From: an uncultured Bacilli bacterium | Lineage (GTDB): Bacteria > Bacillota_I > Bacilli_A > RFN20 > CAG-826 | DNA: 34,033 nt | Direction of reading: 5' to 3' | Assembly: GCA_944358985.1 (NCBI GenBank) | Contig: CALVSI010000011.1 | Location: 1 to 34,033 of the forward strand | Part shown: in pieces, positions 15,875 to 25,661 of the stretch | Numbering within the stretch: position 1 is the first letter of the stretch | Layout: each line of letters opens with the position of its first letter | Program-made: the position numbers and the translations under genes | Notes under the pieces: model-generated | The model's input: only the letters and a program-made list of their open reading frames with translations | Databases searched by the model: none | Told to the model about the DNA's origin: nothing

Positions 15875-16513
15875 ATGGCAGAAAGAAAAACAGTTAGTGT
15901 TAAAGTCTTCAACCAAACAGGTGAAGAAGTATCCAAGATGAATTTAGATGCTCATGTCTTCAATGTTGAGCCTAACAAACAAGCAATGTTTGATGCCGTC
16001 CAAGTTTATCAAGCAAATTTACGTCAAGCTACCGCTAAAACCAAAGTTCGTCACGAAGTAAGCGGTGGTGGTAAAAAACCATGGCGTCAAAAAGGCACAG
16101 GACGTGCAAGAGCCGGATCATCTCGTTCACCTATTTGGGTAGGTGGTGGAACCGTATTTGGTCCTACTGGTAATCAAAATTTCAAATTATCACAAAACAA
16201 GAAAGAACATAACTTGGCTTTAAGAAGTGCATTGTCAACATTAACTAAAAATGGATTAGTTGTCGTTGATGATATGAAATTCGAACAAGCTAAAACAAAA
16301 GATTTCTTAGCAATGTTAAAAGCTTTAAAAATCGAAAATAAAGTTTTAGTAGTCAGTAATGATTTAAATGATAATTTATTGCTAAGTGCACAAAACATTA
16401 ACTGGGTCAAAATCGTTTCAGTAAGTAATGTCAGCGTTTATGATTTGCTAAATGTCGACAACTTGCTAATCACAAAAGATGCAGTTAAATCATTACAGGA
16501 GGCTTTGAACTAA
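15875..16513 (+). CDS. rplD: 50S ribosomal protein L4
   Basis: 212 residues, usual length. The exit-tunnel loop is recognised by WRQKGTGRARAG-SSRSPIWVGGG and the fold by ALRSALSTLTK. L4 is the autoregulator of this operon in E. coli; the corresponding role in Bacillota is unproven. AAAGGAG precedes the ATG, and rplW starts 1 base after its stop. An AGGAGG inside the last codons serves rplW. Confidence 0.98.
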   Translation: MAERKTVSVKVFNQTGEEVSKMNLDAHVFNVEPNKQAMFDAVQVYQANLRQATAKTKVRHEVSGGGKKPWRQKGTGRARAGSSRSPIWVGGGTVFGPTGNQNFKLSQNKKEHNLALRSALSTLTKNGLVVVDDMKFEQAKTKDFLAMLKALKIENKVLVVSNDLNDNLLLSAQNINWVKIVSVSNVSVYDLLNVDNLLITKDAVKSLQEALN

Positions 16514-16514
16514 T

Positions 16515-16895
16515 ATGGCAGAAGAAACAAAAAAAGTTAGTAAGACAAAAAAGACTACAAAAGCCAAAAAAGAAGAAAAAGTTGAATTAAAATTTGCAAA
16601 ACCAACTTTCAAAGATTATGAAGTCATCTTGCATCCTATCATCACCGAAAAAACGATGACACTAATGCAAGAACAAAACAAAATAACATTGAAAGTTAGT
16701 CCCGATACAAACAAAACCGAAGTTAAATTAGCTTTCGAAAGAATTTATCAGGTTGATGTCAGTGATGTTGCAATTAGTAATGTCAATAGCAAATCCAAGA
16801 GTCGTGGAACAAGATATCCAGGACATGTCAGCGGATACAAAAAAGCAATCGTCACTGTCAAAGATGGTGAAGCAATCGATTTATTTAAAGAATAA
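16515..16895 (+). CDS. rplW: 50S ribosomal protein L23
   Basis: 126 residues against about 95 in Bacillus. The L23 core begins near residue 34 (YEVILHPIITEKTMTL) and carries the family loop SKSRGTRYPGHVSGYKKAIV. The first 30 residues are an added Lys/Thr/Glu-rich tail (ETKKVSKTKKTTKAKKEE). L23 sits at the exit tunnel and docks trigger factor, SRP and SecY, so the tail would lie at the ribosome surface near emerging chains. The start is fixed by AGGAGG 12 bases upstream inside rplD. Confidence 0.97.
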   Translation: MAEETKKVSKTKKTTKAKKEEKVELKFAKPTFKDYEVILHPIITEKTMTLMQEQNKITLKVSPDTNKTEVKLAFERIYQVDVSDVAISNVNSKSKSRGTRYPGHVSGYKKAIVTVKDGEAIDLFKE

Positions 16896-16931
16896 TGCGT
16901 ACGCGCATAACTAAATTATAGGAGGAAAAAA

Positions 16932-17768
16932 ATGTCTATTAGAACTTATAAACCGACGACACCAAGTCGCCGTAACATGACAAACACGACATTTGAAGAA
17001 ATTACGACATCCACTCCTGAGAAAAGTTTATTAGTAAAAAAGAATAAAACTGGTGGAAGAAATAACCAAGGCGTAATTACCACCCGTCATATTGGCGGAG
17101 GTCACAAACAAAAATATCGTGTAATTGATTTTAAAAGAACAAAGGATGGTATTCCTGCAATAGTTAAAACCGTTGAATACGATCCAAATCGTAATGCTTA
17201 TATTTCACTAGTGGCTTACCTTGATGGTGAAAAACGTTACATTCTCTATCCACAAGGATTAAAAGTTGGCGATCGCATTATCTCAGGCGAATCTGTTGAT
17301 ACTAAGGTAGGTAACACCATGGTATTAGCCCATATTCCAGAAGGTAGTTTCATTCATAACGTTGAACTTACTCCTGGTAAAGGTGGACAACTATGTCGTG
17401 CAGCTGGTACAAGTGCACAAGTCCTAGGTAGTGAAGGAAAATACACAATCTTGCGATTAGCAAGTGGTGAAATGCGAAAAGTATTATCAACTTGCCGTGC
17501 AACTATTGGTCAAGTTGGTAACGAAGATTACAGCTTAGTTAACAAAGGAAAAGCTGGTAAAACACGCTGGTTAGGTGTTAGACCAACAGTTCGTGGTAGT
17601 GTTATGAACCCAGTTGATCACCCTCATGGTGGTGGTGAAGGTAAATCGCCAGTTGGTCGTGATGCTCCTCGTACACCTTGGGGAAAACGTGCAATGGGTG
17701 TGAAAACTAGAAAACAAAAGAAAGCTTCGACACAATTAATTATTCGTCGTCGTAGCGGATCTAAATAA
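16932..17768 (+). CDS. rplB: 50S ribosomal protein L2
   Basis: 278 residues, standard. The SH3-like core and the highly conserved HPHGGGEGK near residue 230 identify it; this His loop lies near the peptidyl-transferase centre. AGGAGG precedes the start. The 36-base gap from rplW contains a small hairpin, ATGCG-TACG-CGCAT (16894-16907), of unknown significance. Confidence 0.99.
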   Translation: MSIRTYKPTTPSRRNMTNTTFEEITTSTPEKSLLVKKNKTGGRNNQGVITTRHIGGGHKQKYRVIDFKRTKDGIPAIVKTVEYDPNRNAYISLVAYLDGEKRYILYPQGLKVGDRIISGESVDTKVGNTMVLAHIPEGSFIHNVELTPGKGGQLCRAAGTSAQVLGSEGKYTILRLASGEMRKVLSTCRATIGQVGNEDYSLVNKGKAGKTRWLGVRPTVRGSVMNPVDHPHGGGEGKSPVGRDAPRTPWGKRAMGVKTRKQKKASTQLIIRRRSGSK

Positions 17769-17788
17769 TCGCAAAGGAGGAAAATGAA

Positions 17789-18076
17789 ATGGCAAGAAGT
17801 TTGAAAAAAGGTGCATTTGTTGACGATCATTTAATGAAAAAAGTTGAAGCATTAGATGCCGCTAACAAAAAAGAAATCATTAAAACTTGGTCGAGACGCA
17901 GCACTATATTCCCAATCTTTGTCGGTCATACCTTTGCGGTATATAACGGTAAAGAACACATCAGTGTTTATGTCACAGAAGACATGGTCGGACATAAATT
18001 AGGGGAATTCGCCCCAACAAGAACTTTCAGCGGACATCACGGCAATAACGCTGCTGATAAAGCTGCATCTAAGTAA
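17789..18076 (+). CDS. rpsS: 30S ribosomal protein S19
   Basis: 95 residues, standard. [25 protein letters not shown] and [15 protein letters not shown] are diagnostic of this 30S head protein, which forms bridges to the 50S subunit. AAAGGAGG precedes the start, and rplV follows 9 bases after its stop. Confidence 0.99.
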   Translation: MARSLKKGAFVDDHLMKKVEALDAANKKEIIKTWSRRSTIFPIFVGHTFAVYNGKEHISVYVTEDMVGHKLGEFAPTRTFSGHHGNNAADKAASK

Positions 18077-18085
18077 GGAGGCAAT

Positions 18086-18595
18086 ATGGCACCAAGAAAG
18101 AAAAATTCAGAAGTCAGTGTTGCAGAAGTGGAAGAAAAAGAAGTAGTTAAAGAAACCAAAAAAACTACTAAGAAAACTAAAAAAGTTGATGAACCCACTA
18201 AAGCAAAAACTAAGAAAGAAAATAAAAAAGAAAAAGAAGTAGTCAAGGAAAAACCTCCTGTTACTGAAGCGTATGCAATAGCAAGAAATATTCGTACGAC
18301 TCCAAGAAAAGTTCGCCTAGTCATCGATTTAGTTAGAGGAAAAGATGTAAAAGTTGCCTTAGGTATATTAGCAAACGTTAATAAGGCCGCGACAAGCGAT
18401 GTAATTAAAGTAATTAAATCTGCTGCTGCTAATGCAACTAACAACTTCCAAATGGATGAATCAAGATTATATATTTCAGAAATATATGCTACAGATGGCT
18501 TAAAAATGAAAAGATACTTGCCAAGAGCTAAAGGTTCCGCTTCTGGTATGGTAAAAAGATGTAGCAACATCACTGTTAAAGTGAAAATGCGCTAA
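18086..18595 (+). CDS. rplV: 50S ribosomal protein L22 with long N-terminal tail
   Basis: 169 residues against about 113 in Bacillus. The L22 core starts near residue 60 (TEAYAIARNIRTTPRKVRLV) and runs to the end, including the tunnel loop KRYLPRAKGSASGM. The first 59 residues form a highly charged Lys/Glu/Thr tail with repeated KK and KEK runs. The start is well set by AAGGAGG 6 bases upstream, so the tail is very likely translated. Its role is unknown; it would extend from the solvent side. Confidence 0.97.
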   Translation: MAPRKKNSEVSVAEVEEKEVVKETKKTTKKTKKVDEPTKAKTKKENKKEKEVVKEKPPVTEAYAIARNIRTTPRKVRLVIDLVRGKDVKVALGILANVNKAATSDVIKVIKSAAANATNNFQMDESRLYISEIYATDGLKMKRYLPRAKGSASGMVKRCSNITVKVKMR

Positions 18596-18612
18596 GGAGG
18601 AAATAATAAAAC

Positions 18613-19287
18613 ATGGGTCAAAAAGTAAATCCTGTCGGTATGAGAATCGGTATCAATCGTGATTGGAATTCACGTTGGTATGCTGATGATAAACAATATA
18701 ATGTATTTTTAAATGAAGATATTAAAATTCGTAATTATTTAAGAAAAGAATTAAAAGATGCAATGTTATCTCATGTTGACATCGAAAGACAAAAAACTGA
18801 TCGTGGAAATAATGTTGTAATTAGTGTTTTTGTAGCTCGTCCAGGTGCTGTTATCGGACAAGATGGTGCTAACATTAATCGCATTAAAACCGAATTAGCA
18901 AAAATGATTAACAATGGAACCTTAAGAGTCGATGTTGTTGAAGTTAAACAACCAGATTTAGATGCTACATTAGTTGCTCAATCTATCGCTAAACAATTAG
19001 AAGAAAGAGTAAGCTTTAGAGTCGCACAAAAGAAAGCTATTCAAAGAGTTAGAAAAGCTGGAGCAAAAGGATGCCGTACTCTTGTCAGCGGTCGTTTAGG
19101 CGGTGCTGAAATTGCTAGAAGTGAAGGTTATAAAGAAGGAATTATCCCTCTTCATACACTCCGTAGCGATATCGACTTTGCAGTAGCAGAAGCCTTAACA
19201 ACATATGGTATTATTGGTGTTAAAGTTTGGATCTGCCGTGGTGAAATACGTCCACAACCAAAAAATAAAGAGAATGGAGGAGAATAA
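18613..19287 (+). CDS. rpsC: 30S ribosomal protein S3
   Basis: 224 residues, standard. [13 protein letters not shown] at the start, the KH-domain loop [12 protein letters not shown] (about residues 77-88) and the C-terminal VKVWICRGE identify it. It lines the mRNA entry channel. AAGGAGG lies 11 bases before the ATG; rplP begins 2 bases after the stop. Confidence 0.99.
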   Translation: MGQKVNPVGMRIGINRDWNSRWYADDKQYNVFLNEDIKIRNYLRKELKDAMLSHVDIERQKTDRGNNVVISVFVARPGAVIGQDGANINRIKTELAKMINNGTLRVDVVEVKQPDLDATLVAQSIAKQLEERVSFRVAQKKAIQRVRKAGAKGCRTLVSGRLGGAEIARSEGYKEGIIPLHTLRSDIDFAVAEALTTYGIIGVKVWICRGEIRPQPKNKENGGE

Positions 19288-19289
19288 AT

Positions 19290-19703
19290 ATGTTACAACC
19301 AAAAAGAGTAAAATATCGTCGTCCTCATCGTGTATATTATGAAGGAAAATCAAAAGCTGGAAATGAGGTTAGCTTTGGTGAATTCGGTCTTCAAGCTATG
19401 GAAGGTGCCTGGATTACCGCTAATCAAATAGAAGCTGCTCGTATTGTCCTATCAAGATATACAAATAGAAGCGGACAAGTTTGGATTAGAATTTTCCCCC
19501 ACATCGGTAAAACAGTGAAAGCGGCTGGTACTCGTATGGGTTCTGGTAAAGGTAATCCAGAATTATGGGTCGCAGTCGTCAAACAAGGCCGTGTAATGTT
19601 TGAAATCGGCGGTGTTAATGAAGCTGATGCACGTGAAGCATTACGTTTAGCGTCATATAAGCTTCCTATCAAATGTAAAGTTATTAAAAAGGAGAGCAAG
19701 TAA
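19290..19703 (+). CDS. rplP: 50S ribosomal protein L16
   Basis: 137 residues, slightly shorter than the usual 144. [14 protein letters not shown] and the Arg/Gly-rich [17 protein letters not shown] near residue 80 are diagnostic. It contacts the A-site tRNA elbow. Upstream GGAGGAG within the rpsC end provides the ribosome site; rpmC follows 2 bases after its stop. Confidence 0.98.
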   Translation: MLQPKRVKYRRPHRVYYEGKSKAGNEVSFGEFGLQAMEGAWITANQIEAARIVLSRYTNRSGQVWIRIFPHIGKTVKAAGTRMGSGKGNPELWVAVVKQGRVMFEIGGVNEADAREALRLASYKLPIKCKVIKKESK

Positions 19704-19705
19704 GT

Positions 19706-19909
19706 ATGAAACTCAATGAAATACGTGAGATGACAACTAGCGAATTAAACAACAAAGTTTATGAGCTCAAACAACAGCTCTTCGAACTTCGTCGTAAAAA
19801 AGCCGTTGGTGCATTAGAACACGGAGAACAAGTTACACGCGTTAGAAAAGATATTGCACGTTGTCTAATGGTTCTTCGTGAAAGAGAATTAAATATTAAT
19901 GTTAAATAA
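19706..19909 (+). CDS. rpmC: 50S ribosomal protein L29
   Basis: 67 residues, standard. [17 protein letters not shown] and [20 protein letters not shown] are typical of this two-helix protein at the tunnel exit. An AAAAAGGAG site lies inside the end of rplP. Confidence 0.98.
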   Translation: MKLNEIREMTTSELNNKVYELKQQLFELRRKKAVGALEHGEQVTRVRKDIARCLMVLRERELNINVK

Positions 19910-19923
19910 GGAGGATGAATGAT

Positions 19924-20262
19924 ATGGAAGAAAGAAATCAACGTATGACCATACAAGGTACAGTCGTTTCAAACAAAAATGACAAGACCATCGTCGTCCT
20001 TGTTGAAACACATAAAAAACATCCAAAGTATGGTAAAAGTGTTAAATACCGTAAAAAATACTATGTCCATGATGAAAACAATGAAGCTAAAGTTGGCGAT
20101 TTTGTAACAATTATGGGCACACGTAAATTAAGTGCTTTGAAAAGATTCCGTTTAGTTTCTATCGACAAACATGCACAAATGTCAGTCAAAGAAGCTGAAG
20201 CAGAATTAAAAGAAGAAATTTTAAATGCTGAAGAAGCAATCGAAAACAAGGAGGGCGAATAA
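19924..20262 (+). CDS. rpsQ: 30S ribosomal protein S17
   Basis: 112 residues from the chosen start, against about 87 in Bacillus. The OB-fold core [19 protein letters not shown] and [20 protein letters not shown] are diagnostic. The last 25 or so residues are an acidic tail ([20 protein letters not shown]). Two in-frame ATGs exist, at 19915 and 19924. The first touches the GGAGG, so 19924, with a 9-base spacing, is preferred. rplN begins 2 bases after the stop. Confidence 0.97.
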   Translation: MEERNQRMTIQGTVVSNKNDKTIVVLVETHKKHPKYGKSVKYRKKYYVHDENNEAKVGDFVTIMGTRKLSALKRFRLVSIDKHAQMSVKEAEAELKEEILNAEEAIENKEGE

Positions 20263-20264
20263 TT

Positions 20265-20642
20265 ATGATTCAAACCGAAACTAATCTCGTCGTAGCGGAT
20301 AATTCAGGTGCTCGTAAAGTTCGTGCCTTCCGTTTATACGGCGGTAGCCATCGTAAGACTAGTTCCGTTGGTGATGTCATCTTATGTTCTGTTAAAGATG
20401 CCATTCCAAATGGAAAAGTCAAAAAAGGTGATATCGTCAAATGCGTTATCGTTAGAACAAAATATCCAATTCAAAGAAGTGATGGTTCCACGATTAAATT
20501 TGATGACAACGCTGTTGTTATCATTAACGAAGACAAAACACCTGTTGGAACACGTGTGTTTGGACCTGTCGCTCGTGAATTAAGAGAAAAAGGCGAAGAA
20601 GGATTTATGAAAATTGTCTCTCTCGCCCTTGAAGTATTATAA
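20265..20642 (+). CDS. rplN: 50S ribosomal protein L14
   Basis: 125 residues, standard. [19 protein letters not shown] at the start and [20 protein letters not shown] at the end are diagnostic. It forms an intersubunit bridge. AAGGAGGG precedes the ATG. Confidence 0.99.
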   Translation: MIQTETNLVVADNSGARKVRAFRLYGGSHRKTSSVGDVILCSVKDAIPNGKVKKGDIVKCVIVRTKYPIQRSDGSTIKFDDNAVVIINEDKTPVGTRVFGPVARELREKGEEGFMKIVSLALEVL

Positions 20643-20655
20643 GGAGGAAAGCGAT

Positions 20656-20967
20656 ATGAATATCAAAAAAGGCGATAAAGTTATTGTCATCGCTGGCCGT
20701 GACAAGGGTAAAGAAGGGATTGTACAAGTCGTATATCCAAAATTAAATCGTCTCGTTGTTGAAAACATCAACATTAGAAAAAAACATCGTAAACCAACAC
20801 AAAAAAATCCTGAAGGATCAATTGTTGAAATATTTGCACCAATTAACGCTAGTAATGTCATGCTAGTGGATCCAAAAAGCAAAAAGCCAACACGTGTTGG
20901 TCATAAAATGACAAAAGATAATAAAAAAGTTCGAGTCACAAAATTAAGTGGCTCTGAATTAAACTAA
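20656..20967 (+). CDS. rplX: 50S ribosomal protein L24
   Basis: 103 residues, standard. The KOW motif lies in [18 protein letters not shown]. It is an early assembly initiator at the tunnel exit. The frame opens upstream inside rplN, but AAGGAGG at 20641-20647 fixes the ATG at 20656. Confidence 0.98.
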   Translation: MNIKKGDKVIVIAGRDKGKEGIVQVVYPKLNRLVVENINIRKKHRKPTQKNPEGSIVEIFAPINASNVMLVDPKSKKPTRVGHKMTKDNKKVRVTKLSGSELN

Positions 20968-20977
20968 GGAGGTTAAT

Positions 20978-21613
20978 ATGGCAGAACAAGTTAAAAAACA
21001 AGCAAGCACCAAGAAAACTGCAAGCAAAAAAACAGTCAAAGCCGAACCTCAAGCAACTGAAAAAGTTAATTATGTCAATCGTGTAAAAGCTAAATATGAT
21101 AGTGAAATCAAAAAAGCTTTGATGGAAAAATTTAATTACACCAGTGTTATGCAAGTTCCTGCACTTAAAAAAATAGTTATTAATATCGGTGTTGGAGACG
21201 CTTTAACTGATGCAAAAAGATTAGAAGAAGCTGTTAATGAATTAACTCTTATTGCTGGACAACACCCAGTTATTACAAAGGCTAAAAAGTCCATCGCTAA
21301 TTACAAATTGCGTGCTGGACAAGAAATCGGTTGTAAAGTAACTTTAAGAGGAACAAGAATGTATGAATTCTTCGATAAGTTAGTGTCAATCGCTCTACCA
21401 CGTGTTCGTGACTTTAGAGGTATTTCTTCCAATGCCTTTGATGGAAGAGGAAATTACACATTAGGTGTTAAAGAACAATTAATTTTCCCAGAAATTGATT
21501 ATGATAAAGTAAATAAAATTCGTGGGATGGATATCGTAATTGTTACAAGTGCTAAAACTGACGAAGAAGCCTTAGCCTTATTAACAATGCTCGGTATGCC
21601 ATTTATGAGATAG
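20978..21613 (+). CDS. rplE: 50S ribosomal protein L5 with N-terminal tail
   Basis: 211 residues against about 179 in Bacillus. The L5 core starts near residue 33 ([20 protein letters not shown]) and contains the 5S-binding region [15 protein letters not shown]. About 32 Lys/Ala/Thr-rich residues precede it ([16 protein letters not shown]). AAGGAGG 6 bases before the ATG supports translation of the tail. Confidence 0.97.
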   Translation: MAEQVKKQASTKKTASKKTVKAEPQATEKVNYVNRVKAKYDSEIKKALMEKFNYTSVMQVPALKKIVINIGVGDALTDAKRLEEAVNELTLIAGQHPVITKAKKSIANYKLRAGQEIGCKVTLRGTRMYEFFDKLVSIALPRVRDFRGISSNAFDGRGNYTLGVKEQLIFPEIDYDKVNKIRGMDIVIVTSAKTDEEALALLTMLGMPFMR

Positions 21614-21626
21614 AAAGGAGTCCAAA

Positions 21627-21812
21627 ATGGCGAAGACAAGTAAAAAAATAAGTTGTGCTAGACCTAAAAAATTTAAGGTTAGAGAATATACACGTTGTGA
21701 GCGTTGCGGACGTCCTCACGCTGTCTATTCAAAATTCCATTTATGTCGTATTTGCCTAAGAGAATTAGCGTATAAAGGCGAAATTCCTGGCATGAAAAAA
21801 TCATCTTGGTAA
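21627..21812 (+). CDS. rpsN: 30S ribosomal protein S14, zinc-binding form
   Basis: 61 residues, the short zinc-containing form typical of Bacillota. The zinc ribbon Cys residues are C24, C27, C40 and C43 (CERC and CRIC). AAAGGAG precedes the ATG. It lies in the canonical place between L5 and S8. Confidence 0.98.
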   Translation: MAKTSKKISCARPKKFKVREYTRCERCGRPHAVYSKFHLCRICLRELAYKGEIPGMKKSSW

Positions 21813-21831
21813 GAAGGAGGAATGCTTAATT

Positions 21832-22224
21832 ATGATGACTGATCCAATCGCGGATATGCTAACTCGTATTCGTAACGCAAATCAATTACACCATGAAGTA
21901 GTTAAAATGCCTTCTAGTAAGATGAAAGCTGAAATTGCTAAAATCTTAAAAGATGAAGGATTCATTAACGACTATTCTATTAAAGGTGAAACAAAAAAAG
22001 TGTTAACCATTAACTTAAAATATGCAAGTGATGGTACACGTGTTATATCTGGTTTAAAAAAGATTAGTAAACCTGGTTTACGTGTAAATGTTGGTTGCAA
22101 TGAAATTCCAACCGTTTTAAAAGGTTTAGGAATTGCAATTATTTCCACATCAAAGGGCATTATGACTGGTGTTCAAGCACGTAGTTTAGGTGTTGGTGGC
22201 GAAGTTCTCGCCTATATCTGGTAA
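21832..22224 (+). CDS. rpsH: 30S ribosomal protein S8
   Basis: 130 residues, standard. [16 protein letters not shown] at the start and the C-terminal [20 protein letters not shown] are diagnostic. S8 binds the central domain of 16S rRNA and in E. coli regulates the spc operon. GAAGGAGG lies 11 bases before the first of two adjacent ATGs (21832, 21835). Confidence 0.98.
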   Translation: MMTDPIADMLTRIRNANQLHHEVVKMPSSKMKAEIAKILKDEGFINDYSIKGETKKVLTINLKYASDGTRVISGLKKISKPGLRVNVGCNEIPTVLKGLGIAIISTSKGIMTGVQARSLGVGGEVLAYIW

Positions 22225-22236
22225 GGAGGAATAAAT

Positions 22237-22797
22237 ATGTCACGTATTGGTAATAAAGTGATTGATGTCCCAGCCGGTGTCAGTGTAGAAATCAATGGAT
22301 CTGTTGTAACATGTAAAGGTCCAAAAGGTGAAGCCACCTGTGTATTAAATCATGGTATTAGTGCAAAATTAGAAGAAAACAAAATCCATGTTGTAAGAGA
22401 AAATGATACCAAACAAGTAAAACAAAATCACGGTACAAGCCGCGCAAACTTACATAACACTATTGTTGGTGTAAGCGAAGGATATACCAAAGTTTTACAA
22501 ATGGAAGGTATTGGTTATAAAGCAGTTATGCAAGGGGAAGATATCATCTTAAATGCTGGATATTCCCATCAAGTAACTATCAAACCTAATGTAGGTGTTA
22601 AAATTTCTGTTGCGACAGTGAATAACAAACCAGAAATTACTGTTTCTGGTATCGATAAACAAGCCGTTGGACAAACCGCAGCAAGAATTAGAGAAGTACG
22701 TCCACCAGAGCCATATCTTGGAAAAGGTATTCGCTATAAGGGTGAACGAATTATTCTAAAAGAAGGTAAACGTGCTGCTGGTGCAGGTAAGAAATAG
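22237..22797 (+). CDS. rplF: 50S ribosomal protein L6
   Basis: 186 residues, standard. SRIGNKVIDVPAGV at the start and RPPEPYLGKGIRYKGE near the end are diagnostic. It sits beside the sarcin-ricin loop and factor-binding site. AAGGAGG precedes the start; it ends with TAG. Confidence 0.99.
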   Translation: MSRIGNKVIDVPAGVSVEINGSVVTCKGPKGEATCVLNHGISAKLEENKIHVVRENDTKQVKQNHGTSRANLHNTIVGVSEGYTKVLQMEGIGYKAVMQGEDIILNAGYSHQVTIKPNVGVKISVATVNNKPEITVSGIDKQAVGQTAARIREVRPPEPYLGKGIRYKGERIILKEGKRAAGAGKK

Positions 22798-22815
22798 TAA
22801 AGGAGGTTAGAAGAT

Positions 22816-23172
22816 ATGATTAAACAAGTTTCAAAAAATGTCGCTCGTATGCGTCGTCATAAACGTGTAAGAAATAAAATTTCTGGCACATCAACTACTC
22901 CTCGTTTATGTGTTTATCGTTCAAACAAACATATTCATGCTCAAATAATTGATGATACTAAAGGAGTAACATTAGTTAGTTCATCTTCTTTAACATTAAA
23001 ATTGAAGAATGGTTCAAATATCGAAGCCGGAAAATTAGTTGGTGAAGATATTGCAAAAAAAGCATTAGAAAAAAATATTAGTAAAGTAGTATTTGATCGT
23101 TCTGGTTATATTTATCATGGTCGTGTCAAAGCTCTTGCTGAAGGTGCCCGTGAAGCGGGACTAGTTTTCTAG
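22816..23172 (+). CDS. rplR: 50S ribosomal protein L18
   Basis: 118 residues, standard. The basic N-terminus [31 protein letters not shown] and the C-terminal [20 protein letters not shown] are diagnostic of this 5S rRNA-binding protein. AAAGGAGG precedes the start; TAG stop. Confidence 0.99.
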   Translation: MIKQVSKNVARMRRHKRVRNKISGTSTTPRLCVYRSNKHIHAQIIDDTKGVTLVSSSSLTLKLKNGSNIEAGKLVGEDIAKKALEKNISKVVFDRSGYIYHGRVKALAEGAREAGLVF

Positions 23173-23181
23173 GAGGTCATT

Positions 23182-23799
23182 ATGGCAGAAGAAAAATTAA
23201 ACCAAACTGAAGAAACTGTTGCTCAAGAAGCTCCAGCAGCAGAAGCAAAGCCAGAACAAAAACCTGAACAAGGACAACGTCGTGTACGTCGTCAAAATCG
23301 TAATGATCGACGTGGGGGACGTTTGGAACGCGATAAAAAAGAATATGAAGAGCGTGTTGTAAGCATTAATCGTGTTTGCAAAACTGTAAAAGGTGGTCGC
23401 CGTATGAAATTCTCCGCATTAGTAGTTGTTGGAGATGGCAAAGGCCGTTATGGTTTTGGAACAGGAAAAGCAGGCGAAGTCCCAGATGCAATCAAAAAAG
23501 CTTTAGAAGCTGCTAAAAAGAATATGTTTACTATCCATATTACCAAAAATGGTACTTTAACACATGAAATCGTCGGTAAATATGGTGCTTGCAGTGTCTT
23601 CTTAAAGAGTGCACCTGAAGGTACTGGTATTATTGCTGGTGGCCCTGTTCGTGCGATATTAGAATTAGCAGGTGTTAGAAACGTGTGCAGTAAAGTTTAT
23701 GGTTCACGTGCACCTATTAATATCATTCGTGCAACTCACCAAGGTTTACAATCTCTTCACACATATAGTGATGTTGTCACTTTACGTGGAAAAGAATAA
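23182..23799 (+). CDS. rpsE: 30S ribosomal protein S5 with N-terminal tail
   Basis: 205 residues against about 166 in Bacillus. The core begins near residue 52 ([19 protein letters not shown]) and includes [16 protein letters not shown] and [13 protein letters not shown]. The first 50 residues are an added tail: a Glu/Ala/Pro/Gln-rich part, then an Arg/Asn-rich part ([18 protein letters not shown]). AGGAGG 6 bases before the ATG supports that start. Unusually, no rpmD (L30) follows; rplO is next after 37 bases. Confidence 0.97.
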   Translation: MAEEKLNQTEETVAQEAPAAEAKPEQKPEQGQRRVRRQNRNDRRGGRLERDKKEYEERVVSINRVCKTVKGGRRMKFSALVVVGDGKGRYGFGTGKAGEVPDAIKKALEAAKKNMFTIHITKNGTLTHEIVGKYGACSVFLKSAPEGTGIIAGGPVRAILELAGVRNVCSKVYGSRAPINIIRATHQGLQSLHTYSDVVTLRGKE

Positions 23800-23836
23800 A
23801 ATAATTTGTTAAAATTTTAGTTTAGGAGGTGTAAAA

Positions 23837-24277
23837 ATGAAACTACACGAACTTCAAGCGAGCCAAGGTTCTAGAGATAAACATTTCCGTGTTGGACGTG
23901 GTGTTGGTTCTGGTAATGGAAAAACATCTGGACGCGGTCAAAAAGGTCAAAATTCTCGTACTAGCGGTGGAACCAGATTAGGATTCGAAGGTGGACAAAT
24001 GCCAATTTATCGTCGTTTACCTAAACGTGGATTTAATAATGTTAATCATCACGAATATGCAGTCGTTAACATTGCTTTATTAAATAAATTTGAAGATGGT
24101 AGTGTTGTGACACCCGCTTTGCTAGTGGAAAACGGATTAGTCCGTAAAGAATATAATGGTATCAAAGTTTTAGGAAATGGCGAATTGAGCAAAAAATTAA
24201 CTGTTCAGGCTCATAAATTTTCTAAATCAGCTTTGGACGCTATTGCAAAAGCAGGTGGAAAAGCAGAGGTAATCTAA
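23837..24277 (+). CDS. rplO: 50S ribosomal protein L15
   Basis: 146 residues, standard. The Gly/Arg-rich N-terminal extension [19 protein letters not shown] and [13 protein letters not shown] are diagnostic. AGGAGG precedes the ATG. The 37-base gap before it, where rpmD usually lies, is AT-rich and too short to hold a gene. Confidence 0.99.
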   Translation: MKLHELQASQGSRDKHFRVGRGVGSGNGKTSGRGQKGQNSRTSGGTRLGFEGGQMPIYRRLPKRGFNNVNHHEYAVVNIALLNKFEDGSVVTPALLVENGLVRKEYNGIKVLGNGELSKKLTVQAHKFSKSALDAIAKAGGKAEVI

Positions 24278-24278
24278 T

Positions 24279-25661
24279 ATGAGGAAAATTCTCTCCATCT
24301 TAAAAAACAAGGAGATCATGAACAGGATTTTCTTCACGATTATGATTCTATTTGTTTTTAGAATCGGTGCACAAATTACTGTTCCTGGCGTTACTATTAC
24401 TGGAGATTTATCAAATTATCTTTCTGATAATAATGCGCTGGCACTTATGAATTTATTAGGTGGTGGCACACTTCAAACATTTTCAATATTTGCATTAGGT
24501 GTGTCCCCATATATTACCGCACAAATTATTATTCAATTACTATCCACTGATGTTTTACCCGCATTAGTGGAATTAAAAAGACAAGGTCAATACGGTCGCA
24601 AAAAAATTGATATGGCAACTAGATATTTGACCTTATTGCTCGGTGCTGTTCAAGCCTATGGTATTATTCGCACCATGCAAAGCGGTGTTTTTGGTGATTA
24701 TATTCAATTTACTTTATTGGATAATTTAGGTTCATTAGAGTGGATTGGATATGTCTATATTGTAGTAGTCATGATGGCCGGATCAATGTTAGTGATGTGG
24801 TTAGGTGACCAAATTTCTGTCAAAGGTATTGGTAATGGTATTTCTATTATCATTTTTGCAGGAATTGTTTCAAGTTTACCAACTCAATTAGTTACTGCTT
24901 TCGATCGTTGGGTCACTGGCGCTTGGGGTACTGGCAACGAATTAGGAGGAATTTTCCAATTCTTGCTTTATGTATTCGTCTACTTACTCATCATTGCCTT
25001 TGTTGTCTTTATTGAATTGGCTAAACGTAAAATACCTGTTCAACATGCTGGTAAAAGCGGTGGACAAACCCAGTCTATGGCAAAAGCTAGTTTCTTGCCA
25101 ATCAAGCTTAATCCTGCTGGTGTTATCCCTGTAATTTTTGCAAGTTCTATCTTAATGGCACCTAGTGTTATCGTTGCTTTTATTGATAGCGATCTTGCTA
25201 CTGGCTCCTGGCTTAACATTTTCTCTATATCACAAATGTATTTAATGCCAGGCAATTGGTATATGCCTTGGGGTTTATTGATTTATATTGTCTTAATTTT
25301 GTTCTTTACATTCTTTTATGCCAATATCACTATCAATCCTCAACAGCTCGCTGAAAACTTTAGGAAAAACGGCAGCTATATTCCTGGTATTCGTCCCGGA
25401 AATGAAACCGAACGATATGTTCGTAAAGTTTTAAACCGTGTGACAGTTATCGGCGCGTTAGCGTTAACATTTATTGCTGTTTTACCTCCTGCTTTAACTT
25501 TAAGTGGCGTATTTGGCACTGACACATCCTTAGCCTTAGGTGGTACAGGATTAATTATTGTTGTCGGTGTGTGCTTAGAAGTTAATAACCAAATTGATGG
25601 TTTATTAGCAGGAAAATCATTTGATGAAGTTGTCGCTGGAGGTGCATTGTTAAATGCTTAA
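24279..25661 (+). CDS. secY: Preprotein translocase subunit SecY
   Basis: 460 residues with ten expected transmembrane helices; the channel of the SecYEG translocon in the cell membrane. The N-terminus has the usual cytoplasmic ILKNKEIMNRIFFT. Plug and pore helices include MNLLGGGTLQTFSIFALGVSPYI (start of the motif GGGTLQTFSIFALG). The C-terminal loop has IRPGNETERYVRKVLNR. It is slightly longer than Bacillus SecY (431). Placement after rplO and before adk is canonical; its last 8 bases overlap adk. Confidence 0.98.
   Translation: MRKILSILKNKEIMNRIFFTIMILFVFRIGAQITVPGVTITGDLSNYLSDNNALALMNLLGGGTLQTFSIFALGVSPYITAQIIIQLLSTDVLPALVELKRQGQYGRKKIDMATRYLTLLLGAVQAYGIIRTMQSGVFGDYIQFTLLDNLGSLEWIGYVYIVVVMMAGSMLVMWLGDQISVKGIGNGISIIIFAGIVSSLPTQLVTAFDRWVTGAWGTGNELGGIFQFLLYVFVYLLIIAFVVFIELAKRKIPVQHAGKSGGQTQSMAKASFLPIKLNPAGVIPVIFASSILMAPSVIVAFIDSDLATGSWLNIFSISQMYLMPGNWYMPWGLLIYIVLILFFTFFYANITINPQQLAENFRKNGSYIPGIRPGNETERYVRKVLNRVTVIGALALTFIAVLPPALTLSGVFGTDTSLALGGTGLIIVVGVCLEVNNQIDGLLAGKSFDEVVAGGALLNA

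Noticed and set aside
20308-20583. 91-residue frame inside rplN, and similar long antisense frames in rpsC-rplP, rplV and hydB
   Set aside because: These are out-of-frame shadows of strongly conserved genes, without ribosome sites or recognisable protein patterns.
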